Source: Neotabrizicola shimadae (GTDB lineage Bacteria > Pseudomonadota > Alphaproteobacteria > Rhodobacterales > Rhodobacteraceae). From it: DNA of 64,000 bases. Of this stretch, positions 1-8,332 are shown one piece after another. Positions within the stretch are counted from its first letter, which is position 1. The number at the start of each line of letters is the position of its first letter. The stretch lies in contig NZ_CP069370.1 in assembly GCF_019623905.1 (NCBI RefSeq), positions 620,001 to 684,000 of the forward strand, read 5' to 3'. The notes beneath the pieces were generated by a model that was given only the letters and a program-made list of their open reading frames with translations, was not told where the DNA came from and ran no database searches. A program made the position numbers and the translations under genes.

Positions 1-238
1 CGCGGGTGTCGTCCAGCCGCACCTCGACGAAGGCCACATGCGCCTGGCCCATGCGGATCGGGTCCAGGATGGCGCGGTAGCCGGTGATGACGCCGGAGTC
101 CTCCAGCCGCTTCAGCCGGGTCTGCACCGGCGATTTCGACAGGCCCACGCGGCGGGCGAGTTCCACCACAGGGATGCGGCCCTCGGTCGCCAGAACGCGC
201 AGGATGGCAAGATCGAAGCGGTCAAGGTCATCTGGCAT
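1..238 (-). CDS. putR: Lrp/AsnC-family regulator PutR, partial at the window edge
   Basis: The first 79 residues are visible; the C-terminal part lies outside the window. Residues 1-60 form the Lrp-type winged helix (DRFDLAILRVLATEGRI, then VELARRVGLSKSPVQTRLKRL), followed by the start of the ligand-binding RAM domain. It reads away from putA across about 100 bases. In Rhodobacter-type bacteria putA lacks its own DNA-binding domain and is controlled by a divergent Lrp-like PutR that activates transcription with proline; that role is inferred here from position. The ATG has a GGAGGA ribosome-binding site about seven bases upstream. Confidence is high for the family and good for the PutR assignment. 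Confidence 0.9.
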   Translation of the reverse strand, partial: MPDDLDRFDLAILRVLATEGRIPVVELARRVGLSKSPVQTRLKRLEDSGVITGYRAILDPIRMGQAHVAFVEVRLDDTR

Positions 239-341
239 GTGTTGTCCTCCAAGTTCGGGCGAAAGGATAATCGAAGCACGGATTTGCGGGAAGATCGCCT
301 GCCGGATCAGGGATAGACTGGCCCAAACAGGAGCCCCGCCC

Positions 342-3300
342 ATGCCCGCGACCCCCGAGACCGACCCGATGACCGTGATCCGCACCGGATCGCTGCGTGA
401 CGAGGCCATGCTGGTGCGCCAGCTGGTGGCCGAGGCCGGGCTGGATGCCGCGGCGCGGGCCGCCATCGTCGCGCAGGCGGCGGATCTGGTCCGCCAGATC
501 CGGGCGGGGGGGAAACCGGGGCTGATGGAGGTGTTCCTGGCGGAATACGGCCTGTCCACCGACGAGGGCATCGCGCTGATGTGCCTCGCCGAGGCGCTGT
601 TGCGCGTGCCGGATGCCGAGACGATGGACGCGCTGATCGAGGACAAGATCGCGCCGTCCGACTGGGGGCGGCACCTCGGGCGGTCGGCCTCCAGCCTTGT
701 GAACGCCTCGACCTGGGCGCTGATGCTGACCGGCAAGGTGCTGGACGACCGGGAGCCGGGGGTGGTGGGCCATCTGCGCGCCGCCGTGCGCCGTCTGGGC
801 GAGCCGGTGATCCGGCGTGCGGTGGCGCAGGCGATGAAGGAGATGGGCCGCCAGTTCGTGCTGGGCGAGACCATCGAGGCGGCCATGACCCGCGCGGCCG
901 AACTGGAAGCGCGGGGCTATGCCTACAGTTATGACATGCTGGGCGAGGCGGCGCGGACGGAAGCCGATGCGCGGCGCTATCACCTGGCCTATTCCCGCGC
1001 CATCGCCACTATCGGCGCAGCGGCCAAGGGGCGCGACATCCGTGCCAATCCCGGCATCTCGGTGAAGCTGTCGGCGCTGCATCCGCGTTACGAGGTTGCC
1101 AAGCGCGACCGGGTACTGGCGGAACTGGTGCCGCGGCTGCGTGCGCTGGCAGCACTGGCCAAGGATGCGGGACTGGGGTTCAACATCGACGCGGAAGAGG
1201 CCGACCGGCTGGCACTGTCGCTGGAGGTGATCGGCGCGGTGCTGGAGGATCCGGCGCTGGCGGGTTGGGATGGGTTCGGCGTGGTGGTGCAGGCCTATGG
1301 GCGCCGCGCCGGGGCGGTGATCGACCATCTGGCGGATCAGGCGGCCCGCCTGAACCGGCGCATCATGGTGCGGCTGGTGAAGGGCGCCTATTGGGATGCC
1401 GAGGTGAAGCGGGCGCAGGTGCTGGGGTTGTCCTCCTTCCCGGTCTTCACGCGGAAGGATTCCACCGACGTCAGCTATATTGCCAATGCGCGCAAGCTGT
1501 TGGGCCTGACCGACCGCATCTATCCGCAATTCGCCACCCACAACGCCCATACCGTCGCCGCCGTGCTGCATATGGCCGAGGCGATGGGCGTGGGTGCGGG
1601 GGCCTTCGAGTTCCAGCGCCTGCATGGCATGGGCGAGCGGCTGCATGACATCGTGCTGACCGACCGCGGCACGCGCTGCCGCATCTATGCGCCGGTGGGC
1701 GCGCATCGTGACCTGCTGGCCTATCTGGTGCGGCGGCTCTTGGAAAACGGCGCGAATTCCAGCTTCGTCAATCAGATCGTCAACGAGGAGGTGGCGCCAG
1801 AGGCGGTGGCCGCCTGCCCGCTGACCGCCGTCGAGGCGTTGGCGGTGCTGCCCAACCCGGCGCTGGCAACCGGGCCGGGGCTCTTTGGTGCGCGCAGGAA
1901 CTCGCAGGGCTGGGACCTGACGGATGCGGGCGATCTTGCCGGGATCGCGGCGGCGCGCGAGCCGCATCTGGCACGTCCTTTCGAGGCTGGTCCGCGGCTC
2001 GCCGGGCCGGTGGCCGGCGCCCTTCGGCGCGCGGTGACGAACCCGGCCACGGATGCCGTGGCGGGCTATGTGCTGGAGGCCGCGAAACCCGACGTGGACG
2101 AGGCGCTGCGCCTTGCCGAGCCCTGGGCGGCTGAAGCAATCGACCGTGCCGAAGTGCTGCGCAAGGCGGCAGACCTGTACGAAACCGAACATGGCGCGAT
2201 CTTTGCGGTGCTGGCGCGCGAGGCTGGAAAGACTTTGGCCGATGCCGTCAGCGAGCTGCGAGAGGCGGTGGATTTTCTGCGTTACTATGCCGAAGGCGCG
2301 CCTGCCCTGACCAACCCGCCGCTCGGGCGCGTGGTCTGCATCAGCCCCTGGAACTTTCCGCTGGCGATCTTCACCGGCCAGATCGCGGCGGCGCTGGCCG
2401 CGGGCAATGCCGTGCTGGCCAAGCCTGCCGAGCAAACGCCGCTGGTGGCCGCGCTGGCGGTGGACCTGATGCACCGGGCGGGTGTGCCCAGGACGGCGCT
2501 GCAGCTTCTGCCCGGCGACGGGCCAACCGTGGGCGGCGCGCTGACCAGCGACCCGCGTGTGGATGGCGTCTGCTTCACCGGCTCGACCGAGACGGCGCTG
2601 GCGATCCGCCGCGCCATGGCCGCGAACCTGGCGCCGACCGCTCCGCTGATCGCCGAAACCGGCGGGCTGAACGCGATGTTGGTCGATTCCACCGCGCTGC
2701 CCGAGCAGGCGGTGCGCGACATCCTGGCCTCGTCCTTCCAGTCGGCCGGGCAGCGCTGTTCGGCGCTGCGCTGCCTTTATGTGCAGGAAGACGTGGCCGA
2801 AGCGGTGGAAGAGATGCTGTTCGGCGCGATGGACGAACTGGCATTGGGCGATCCCTGGGCGCTGGAGACCGACATCGGTCCGCTGATCGACGCCGAGGCG
2901 CAGGGGGCGATTGCCGCCTATGTGGCAAAGGCGCGGGCCGAGGGGCGGGTGATGAAGGAACTTGTGGCGCCGGCCGGCGGGCATTTCCTGGCGCCCGCGG
3001 TGATCCGCGTCCGTGGGATCGAGGACATGGAGCGCGAGGTCTTCGGCCCCGTGCTGCATGTCGCGCGGTTCAAGGCGGGCGACCTGAACCGGGTGATCGC
3101 GGCGATCAATGCCAGCGGCTACGGCCTGACCTTCGGCCTGCACACCCGCATTGACGACCGGGTGCAGCAGATCGTCGAGACGATCCACGCCGGCAACACC
3201 TATGTGAACCGCAACCAGATCGGCGCGGTGGTGGGCAGCCAGCCCTTTGGCGGCGAGGGCTTGTCGGGCACCGGGCCAAAGGCGGGTGGGCCGGAATACC

Positions 3301-3797
3301 TGGCCCGCTTCACGCGCCAGCCGGTCCCTGACGCCGTGCAGGACGCGACCACGACCGCCGCAAGCGCCGTGCAGAAGGCGTTGGCAGCGGCGGTTCTGCC
3401 GGCCCGCGCTACGCAGACGCGCGACCTGCCGGGACCGACGGGCGAATCGAACAGGCTGTCGCTTTGGGTGCGCGCGCCGCTGCTGTGCCTTGGCCCCGGC
3501 GCGGAAACGGCGGCGGCGCAGGCCGCTGCTGTGCGCGCCCTGGGGGGGGCGGCCATCGAGGCGCCGGGGCTGGACCCGGCGGCGCTGACCACGCTCGCAG
3601 GTTTCTCGGGGGCGATCTGGTGGGGCGATGCCATGCAAGGCCGGGCCCATGCGCAGGCGCTGGCGGCGCGGCGCGGGCCGATCCTGCCGCTGATCGGGAT
3701 GCCCGATGCGGCGCATGTGCATCTGGAACGGCATGTCTGCATCGACACCACCGCCTCGGGTGGCAATGCGCAGCTTCTGGCGCAGGTGTCGGGCTGA
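342..3797 (+). CDS. putA: Bifunctional proline dehydrogenase / L-glutamate gamma-semialdehyde dehydrogenase
   Basis: This 1151-residue enzyme oxidises proline to glutamate in two steps with an internal channel. The N-terminal half holds the FAD-dependent proline dehydrogenase barrel (ISVKLSALHPRYE, RLVKGAYWDAEVKRAQ, PQFATHNAHT). The second half is an NAD-dependent aldehyde dehydrogenase, with general base Glu772 in ETGGLN and catalytic Cys806 in SAGQRCSALR, 34 residues apart as is usual. A C-terminal extension of roughly 150 residues follows the PFGGEGLSGTGPKAGGP motif, as in longer PutA types. There is no ribbon-helix-helix DNA-binding domain, which fits control by the divergent putR. The chosen ATG has AGGAG nine bases upstream; the reading frame is open further upstream but into the regulatory gap. 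Confidence 0.97.
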   Translation: MPATPETDPMTVIRTGSLRDEAMLVRQLVAEAGLDAAARAAIVAQAADLVRQIRAGGKPGLMEVFLAEYGLSTDEGIALMCLAEALLRVPDAETMDALIEDKIAPSDWGRHLGRSASSLVNASTWALMLTGKVLDDREPGVVGHLRAAVRRLGEPVIRRAVAQAMKEMGRQFVLGETIEAAMTRAAELEARGYAYSYDMLGEAARTEADARRYHLAYSRAIATIGAAAKGRDIRANPGISVKLSALHPRYEVAKRDRVLAELVPRLRALAALAKDAGLGFNIDAEEADRLALSLEVIGAVLEDPALAGWDGFGVVVQAYGRRAGAVIDHLADQAARLNRRIMVRLVKGAYWDAEVKRAQVLGLSSFPVFTRKDSTDVSYIANARKLLGLTDRIYPQFATHNAHTVAAVLHMAEAMGVGAGAFEFQRLHGMGERLHDIVLTDRGTRCRIYAPVGAHRDLLAYLVRRLLENGANSSFVNQIVNEEVAPEAVAACPLTAVEALAVLPNPALATGPGLFGARRNSQGWDLTDAGDLAGIAAAREPHLARPFEAGPRLAGPVAGALRRAVTNPATDAVAGYVLEAAKPDVDEALRLAEPWAAEAIDRAEVLRKAADLYETEHGAIFAVLAREAGKTLADAVSELREAVDFLRYYAEGAPALTNPPLGRVVCISPWNFPLAIFTGQIAAALAAGNAVLAKPAEQTPLVAALAVDLMHRAGVPRTALQLLPGDGPTVGGALTSDPRVDGVCFTGSTETALAIRRAMAANLAPTAPLIAETGGLNAMLVDSTALPEQAVRDILASSFQSAGQRCSALRCLYVQEDVAEAVEEMLFGAMDELALGDPWALETDIGPLIDAEAQGAIAAYVAKARAEGRVMKELVAPAGGHFLAPAVIRVRGIEDMEREVFGPVLHVARFKAGDLNRVIAAINASGYGLTFGLHTRIDDRVQQIVETIHAGNTYVNRNQIGAVVGSQPFGGEGLSGTGPKAGGPEYLARFTRQPVPDAVQDATTTAASAVQKALAAAVLPARATQTRDLPGPTGESNRLSLWVRAPLLCLGPGAETAAAQAAAVRALGGAAIEAPGLDPAALTTLAGFSGAIWWGDAMQGRAHAQALAARRGPILPLIGMPDAAHVHLERHVCIDTTASGGNAQLLAQVSG

Positions 3798-3842
3798 TCC
3801 CTGCCGCTTGACCGGACGTCACGGATCGGGAACGGTTGGCCC

Positions 3843-4592
3843 ATGTTCCCGATCCGCGACCACAACCCCTCGGGCCGCGTGCCCTATGTCGTCTACGCGC
3901 TCATCCTGGTGAATGTGGCGGTCTACGCCCTGACCTGGGCCGAGTTGTCACTGGATGTCCGGGCGATCGACCGGTTCTACACCGACTGGGGGCTTCAGCC
4001 GGTGGAGCTGTCCAGCGGGCAGGACCTTCACACGGTCTTCACCTCGATGTTCGTGCATGGCGGCTTGTTGCATCTGGCCGGCAACATGCTGTTCCTGTGG
4101 GTCTTTGGCGACAACCTGGAAGACACGCTCGGGCCGGTGCGGTTCCTGGGCTATTACCTCGCCTGCGGGGTTGCGGCGGCCCTGTTGCAGGTGGCGGTCT
4201 CGCCCTGGTCGCCCGTGCCGATGGTGGGCGCTTCTGGCGCCATCGCGGGGGTGATGGGCGGCTACCTGCTGCTGTTTCCCAAGGCGCGGGTCGATGTGCT
4301 GATCTACATCGTGATCTTCTTCCGCATCTTCCCGGTGCGGGCCTGGATCGTGCTGATGGTCTGGATCGGCATCCAGCTGGTGCAGGGCTTCTCGATGGAC
4401 CCTGACCAGGGCGGCGTCGCCTACTTCGCCCATATCGGCGGATTCATCGCCGGGATGGTGCTGATGGTGCCGTCTTGGCTGTGGCGGGGCGGGCCGCGGT
4501 TCTGGTCGCGCACCGAGGGGCGGCCCCCGCATCCAGCGGCCGAATATGTGCTGACCGGCTCGCGCATCCCGCGCGTGCGCCGGAGGCCCTAG
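3843..4592 (+). CDS. Rhomboid family intramembrane serine protease (catalytic residues intact)
   Basis: This 249-residue polytopic inner-membrane protease is of the rhomboid type. The catalytic pair is present: Ser131 in GASGA and His197 in FAHIGG. The HGGLLHLAGNMLFLW segment (near residue 71) supplies the oxyanion His/Asn residues and sits in the second core helix. It starts 45 bases after putA and ends two bases before the convergent dadA. Substrates cannot be inferred. A second rhomboid-like gene in this window (59885-60568) lacks these residues, so this is the active member of the pair. Confidence 0.92.
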   Translation: MFPIRDHNPSGRVPYVVYALILVNVAVYALTWAELSLDVRAIDRFYTDWGLQPVELSSGQDLHTVFTSMFVHGGLLHLAGNMLFLWVFGDNLEDTLGPVRFLGYYLACGVAAALLQVAVSPWSPVPMVGASGAIAGVMGGYLLLFPKARVDVLIYIVIFFRIFPVRAWIVLMVWIGIQLVQGFSMDPDQGGVAYFAHIGGFIAGMVLMVPSWLWRGGPRFWSRTEGRPPHPAAEYVLTGSRIPRVRRRP

Positions 4593-4594
4593 CG

Positions 4595-5890
4595 TCAGGC
4601 GGTGGCCGGGCGCAGAGCCGGCGCCTTGGCGCGGTTGCGGGTGTACCGGGCGATGCCCAGGTCCGAGGCGTCGATCTCGGTCGGGCGGCCCGACATCAGG
4701 TCGGCCAGAACGCGGCCCGAACCCGCCGCCATCGTCCAGCCCAGGGTGCCGTGGCCGGTGTTCAGGAACAGGTTGCCGTAGGCGGTCTTGCCCACCACCG
4801 GGGTGCCATCGGGCGTCATCGGGCGCAGGCCCGTCCAGAAGGTGGCACGGCTCTGGTCGCCCGCGCCGCCGAACAGGTCCTCCACCGAATGTTCCAGCGT
4901 GGCGCGGCGCTTTGGGTTCAGCGAAAGGTCGAACCCGGCCACTTCCGCCATGCCGCCCACACGGATGCGGTCGCCGAGGCGCGTGATGGCGATCTTGTGC
5001 GTCTCGTCCATGACGGTGGACACCGGGGCGCGGCTTTCATCCACGATCGGCACGGTGATCGAATAGCCCTTCAGCGGGTAGACCGGCAGGTTCAGGCCAA
5101 GCGGCGCCACCAGCTTCGGTGAATAGGATCCCATGGCCACGACATAGCTGTCGGCCACGATCCGGCCCTCCGCCGTCTTGACCGCGGTGATGCGCCCGCG
5201 GTCGGTTTCGAACCCGTCGATGGCCACGTTCCACCGGAAGGTGACGCCCATCGCTTCGGCCATGGCCTGAAGGCTGTTGGTGAACTTGAAGCAATCGCCC
5301 GTCTCGTCGCCCGGCAGGCGCAGGCCGCCGGCGATCTTGTCCTTCGACGCGGCCAGGCCCGGCTCTGCCGCCACGCAGCCGGCGGCGTCCAGCACTTCGA
5401 AGGGCACGCCATCGGCGGCCAGCACTTCGATGTCCTTGGCGGCGCCATCGACCTGCTTCTTGGTGCGAAACACCTGAAGCGTGCCCTGGGTGCGCTCGTC
5501 ATAGGAAATGCCGGTCTCGGCGCGCAGGTCCTTCAGCACGTCGCGCGAGTATTCGGCGATCCGGACCATGCGGCCCTTGTTCACCTTGTAGGCGTCGGTG
5601 GTGCAGTTCAGCAGCATCCGGCCCAGCCAGTTCAGCTTGGCATAGTCGGGCTTCGGCTGGATGATCAGCGGCGCGTGCTTCTGGAACATCCACTTGATCG
5701 CCTTGACCGGAATGCCTGGTGCCGCCCAGGGCGAGGCATAGCCGGGGCTGATCTCGCCGGCATTGGCGAAAGATGTTTCGAGCGCCGGGCCGGGCTGGCG
5801 GTCGATCACCGTCACCTCGTGGCCCGCACGGGCCAGGTAATAGGCCGACGTCACCCCGATCACACCCGCCCCCAGAACCACGACCTTCAT
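4595..5890 (-). CDS. dadA: D-amino acid dehydrogenase, small subunit
   Basis: This 431-residue FAD enzyme oxidatively deaminates D-amino acids, typically D-alanine, to 2-oxo acids at the inner face of the membrane. The N-terminus carries the Rossmann motif [19 protein letters not shown] and an acidic end to strand 2 (VIDRQPG). The C-terminus has [12 protein letters not shown] and [12 protein letters not shown], both characteristic of DadA. The start at MKVVVLGAG is preferred over an in-frame ATG seven codons upstream because GAAGGA lies directly before it and the extra residues do not belong to the fold. No alanine racemase gene is adjacent. Confidence 0.94.
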   Translation of the reverse strand: MKVVVLGAGVIGVTSAYYLARAGHEVTVIDRQPGPALETSFANAGEISPGYASPWAAPGIPVKAIKWMFQKHAPLIIQPKPDYAKLNWLGRMLLNCTTDAYKVNKGRMVRIAEYSRDVLKDLRAETGISYDERTQGTLQVFRTKKQVDGAAKDIEVLAADGVPFEVLDAAGCVAAEPGLAASKDKIAGGLRLPGDETGDCFKFTNSLQAMAEAMGVTFRWNVAIDGFETDRGRITAVKTAEGRIVADSYVVAMGSYSPKLVAPLGLNLPVYPLKGYSITVPIVDESRAPVSTVMDETHKIAITRLGDRIRVGGMAEVAGFDLSLNPKRRATLEHSVEDLFGGAGDQSRATFWTGLRPMTPDGTPVVGKTAYGNLFLNTGHGTLGWTMAAGSGRVLADLMSGRPTEIDASDLGIARYTRNRAKAPALRPATA

Positions 5891-5916
5891 GGCAGCTTCC
5901 TTCCCCGACATCCGTT

Positions 5917-5928
5917 TTGCAGTTGCAA
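5917..5928. promoter_or_regulatory. 12-bp dyad TTGCA-GT-TGCAA upstream of dadA
   Basis: A perfect inverted repeat (TTGCAGTTGCAA) lies 27 bases upstream of the dadA start, in the position of an operator. Lrp-family proteins control dadA in other bacteria, but this site is not a recognised Lrp consensus. It is a candidate only. Confidence 0.3.
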
Positions 5929-6213
5929 GAAAGGATAGCGATGCGGTGTGAAAGGGTTTCGAAAAGATGCCCCGGATAGGCAGTCATTATCGAAGATATC
6001 GTCGCGACTGCGGGGCTTCATGCAACATCATTGCTTGCTGTAGCCGTATGGCGCTTCTCTCTGCTGAGAATCGGGTTGGATGTGGATTTTTCTCCCGCCC
6101 ATTCTCCGGGCAATGCCCTCGAAAAGTCGCAGGAGAATCGGGCGAATTGACCACAGGCCACCGGGAACTTCCGCCGGATGTCGAACAGACCAGTTCATTC
6201 ATTGGAGGGAAAG
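5929..6213. other. Gap between dadA and tRNA-Glu; no gene seen
   Basis: About 285 bases without a credible coding frame. The part nearest dadA (5929-6080) is less GC-rich than its surroundings and probably holds the dadA promoter, though no convincing -35/-10 pair was found. A short inverted repeat occurs near 6153-6175. No T-run terminator follows the tRNA. Confidence 0.5.
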
Positions 6214-6288
6214 TGGCAGCCCGTAGGGGAGTCGAACCCCTCTTCCCAGGTTGAAAACCTGGTGTCCTAACCGATAGACGAACGGGCC
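6214..6288 (-). tRNA. tRNA-Glu (anticodon TTC)
   Basis: This 75-base gene includes the encoded 3' CCA. The acceptor arm pairs GGCCCGT with ACGGGCT, with a G-U pair at position 1-72. The anticodon stem CCAGG/CCTGG closes the seven-base loop TTTTCAA, so the anticodon is TTC, reading GAA/GAG. The T arm is GGGG-TTCGACT-CCCC and the D arm contains GGTTAGGAC. It stands alone, 71 bases after the end of recJ on the same strand. Confidence 0.97.
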
Positions 6289-6308
6289 GCGCTTCGGTCG
6301 TGGCGGGC

Positions 6309-6337
6309 TGAATAAGGGCAGGCCGCGGCGGGTGCAA
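6309..6337 (-). promoter_or_regulatory. Probable sigma-70 promoter of tRNA-Glu
   Basis: TTGCAC and TATTCA are separated by exactly 17 bases. The -10 box lies about 20 bases before the mature tRNA 5' end, leaving a short leader. Spacing and position are what a housekeeping promoter for this tRNA would need. Confidence 0.6.
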
Positions 6338-6358
6338 GCGGATTCTTTGCAGTCCCGC

Positions 6359-8098
6359 TCAGGCTTCGGCGGCATCCTCCAGACGCAGCTGGACCTTGGT
6401 GCGGCCGCCCCAGGTGTTCAGCTCCAGCCGGCCGGCGAGGTGAAAGCGGCGGTGGCCGGGTTGGTTCAGCGCGGGGCCTAGCGCGCCTTCGAAGGCGCCC
6501 CAGGCGACTGCCTCGATCTGGCCGCCCTGGCCGTCGGAGGCGAGCAGACGCAGGTGGGTCTCGCCGATCCGCCGGGGGCTGATCGCCATGTCGGCAAAGG
6601 CAAAGCGGGGGGCGGGGGCCGAGGCGCCGAAGGGGCCGGCCTGCTCGATCTGCTCCACCAGGGCGGGAGTGGCCGCGCCGGGCATCAGTAGGCTGTCCAG
6701 CTTCAACTCGCCCGCACCGCCCTGACCGGCGCCCTGTTTCGCCAGCAGGTCGGCGAGGCGCTCCATGGCGGCGTCCAGGTGGGGCCGGTCAACGGTCAGA
6801 CCAGCCGCCATGCGGTGGCCGCCGCCCTTGACCAGCAGCCCCTCGGCCGCGACGCGGTGGACGGCGGCGCCAAGGTCCACGCCGGTGACGGAGCGGCCCG
6901 AGCCCTTGCCCACGGCGCCGTCGAACCCGATGACCACGGCGGGGCGGTTGGTGGCTTCCTTCAGGCGCGACGCGACGATGCCGACCACGCCGGGGTGCCA
7001 GCCCTCGGCCGCGGCCCAGACCAGCGGGCCACCCAGGCCGCGCGCTTCGGCCTGGGCCAGAGCCTCGTCGCGGACCCTGAGTTCGATCTCGCGGCGCTCG
7101 GAGTTGAGCTGGTCGAGGCGTTGGGCAAGCGCCGCCGCCTCGCGCGGGTCGGCGGTGGCCAGCAGGCGGGCGCCGAGATCGGCCTGGCCGATGCGGCCGC
7201 CGGCATTGATGCGGGGGCCAAGGAGGAAGCCCAGGGCATAGGGCGTGGGGGCCTCGTTCATCCGGGCGATGTCGGCCAGGGCGGCGAGGCCGGGGCGGTC
7301 GCGCCGCGCCATGACCTTCAGCCCCTGACGCACCAGGGCGCGGTTCACGCCGGTCAGGGGGGCCACGTCGGCGACGGTGGCGAGCGCCACGAGGTCGAGG
7401 AGGGCCATCAGGTCGGGACCCTGAGCGCCTTCGGCCCGCAGCTGGCGGTTGGCCTCGACCAGCATCAGGAAGACCACGGAGGCGGCGCAGAGGTGGGCGA
7501 GGGTGCCGTCCTCGTCCTGGCGGTTGGGGTTCACCACGGCCAGCGCCGGGGGGAGCGTCTCGGCGCCGAGGTGGTGGTCGAGGACGACCACGTCGGCGCC
7601 CTTGGCGGCGGCGATGGGGCCGTGCGAGAGGGTGCCGCAGTCCACGCAGAGGATCAGGGAGTGGCGGGAGGCGAGCTCGGCCATGGCGGGCTCGTTCGGG
7701 CCGTAGCCTTCGTCGATGCGGTCGGGGATGTAGAGGGTGGCGGCGTGGCCCATGGCGCGCAGCCAGGTGAGGAGAAGGGCGGCGGAGGCGCCGCCGTCCA
7801 CGTCGTAGTCGGCGAAGACGGCGATCCTTTCGCGGCGGCTGAGGGCCTGGAGGAAGCGGGCGGCGGCGGGCCCCATGTCCTTGAGCGTCAGGGGATCGGG
7901 GAGGAGGTCGCGGAGCGCGGGGGCGAGGAAGGCGGCGGCCTCGCCGGGGGTCACGCCCCGGCGCACGAGGGTCTGGCAGAGGGCGAGGGGGAGGCGGGTG
8001 GTCTGGGCCATGGCCTCGGCCAGGCGCAGCTCGGACTCGGTCGGGCCGGTCCAGCGCCGGCCGGTCAGCGAGGTTTCGACGTTGAGGAAGGCGCCCAT
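6359..8098 (-). CDS. recJ: Single-stranded-DNA-specific exonuclease RecJ
   Basis: This 579-residue DHH-superfamily 5'-3' exonuclease acts in recombination and mismatch repair. Metal-binding motifs are present: FADYDVDG (95-102), CVDCG (151-155) and DHH (174-176). The DHHA1 motif GGGHRMAAG is at 425-433, and a C-terminal OB-type domain follows. The start MGAFLNVETSLTGRRW matches the usual N-terminus of alphaproteobacterial RecJ. It is the last gene of hom-glpX-recJ, an order common in Rhodobacteraceae, but here two repeat elements (8146-8303) separate it from glpX. Confidence 0.95.
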   Translation of the reverse strand: MGAFLNVETSLTGRRWTGPTESELRLAEAMAQTTRLPLALCQTLVRRGVTPGEAAAFLAPALRDLLPDPLTLKDMGPAAARFLQALSRRERIAVFADYDVDGGASAALLLTWLRAMGHAATLYIPDRIDEGYGPNEPAMAELASRHSLILCVDCGTLSHGPIAAAKGADVVVLDHHLGAETLPPALAVVNPNRQDEDGTLAHLCAASVVFLMLVEANRQLRAEGAQGPDLMALLDLVALATVADVAPLTGVNRALVRQGLKVMARRDRPGLAALADIARMNEAPTPYALGFLLGPRINAGGRIGQADLGARLLATADPREAAALAQRLDQLNSERREIELRVRDEALAQAEARGLGGPLVWAAAEGWHPGVVGIVASRLKEATNRPAVVIGFDGAVGKGSGRSVTGVDLGAAVHRVAAEGLLVKGGGHRMAAGLTVDRPHLDAAMERLADLLAKQGAGQGGAGELKLDSLLMPGAATPALVEQIEQAGPFGASAPAPRFAFADMAISPRRIGETHLRLLASDGQGGQIEAVAWGAFEGALGPALNQPGHRRFHLAGRLELNTWGGRTKVQLRLEDAAEA

Positions 8099-8145
8099 GG
8101 GGTGCTTGTGGCAAGGGTGGGTGGGCTTGGCAAGGGGCCCAACGG

Positions 8146-8219
8146 GCGTCCGAGCTCGGACGCTTGCCTCGACCCTGCAATTTCAACGGGTTACGGGCGC
8201 GGATTTACTTGGACTTAAC
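8146..8219 (+). repeat. Palindrome-headed extragenic element, copy 1
   Basis: The element starts with the 18-bp perfect palindrome GCGTCCGAGCTCGGACGC (8146-8163). It continues with a conserved box like GCAATTTCAACGGGTT (8177-8192) and ends with TTACTTGGACTTAAC (8205-8219). The same order recurs at 60568-60642 and, reversed, at 57987-58050. This copy lies between the end of glpX and the start of recJ. It could act as an RNA hairpin, a protein-binding site or a small mobile repeat; the sequence does not decide which. Confidence 0.8.
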
Positions 8220-8267
8220 TTCTGTCCGAGGGGGTGCGGGTGCCCGCGCGTTCGGTGCTGCTGCGGT

Positions 8268-8303
8268 GCCCCCCTCCCCATCCCTCCCCACAAGGGGGAG
8301 GGA
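8268..8303 (+). repeat. C/G hairpin repeat, copy 1
   Basis: A C-rich arm (CCCCCCTCCCC then TCCCTCCCC) faces a G-rich arm (GGGGGAGGG) across a three- to four-base ACA loop, giving a strong stem. Close copies occur at 20171-20211, 20251-20290 (inverted) and 60723-60762. It sits 30 bases beyond the glpX stop, so it could end or protect the glpX transcript, but there is no T-run. Confidence 0.75.
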
Positions 8304-8332
8304 GATGCGTCGTTCGAGCCGCCTGCGGGGGT

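Noticed and set aside
228-3734. Very long open frame on the minus strand opposite putA
   Set aside because: It is the antisense of putA. Composition is Arg/His/Gln-rich with no recognisable domain; GC-rich genes leave such frames open by codon bias.
8268-8303. Classical intrinsic terminators at the C/G hairpins
   Set aside because: Strong stems but no T-run on either strand, so they are listed as repeats and not as terminators.
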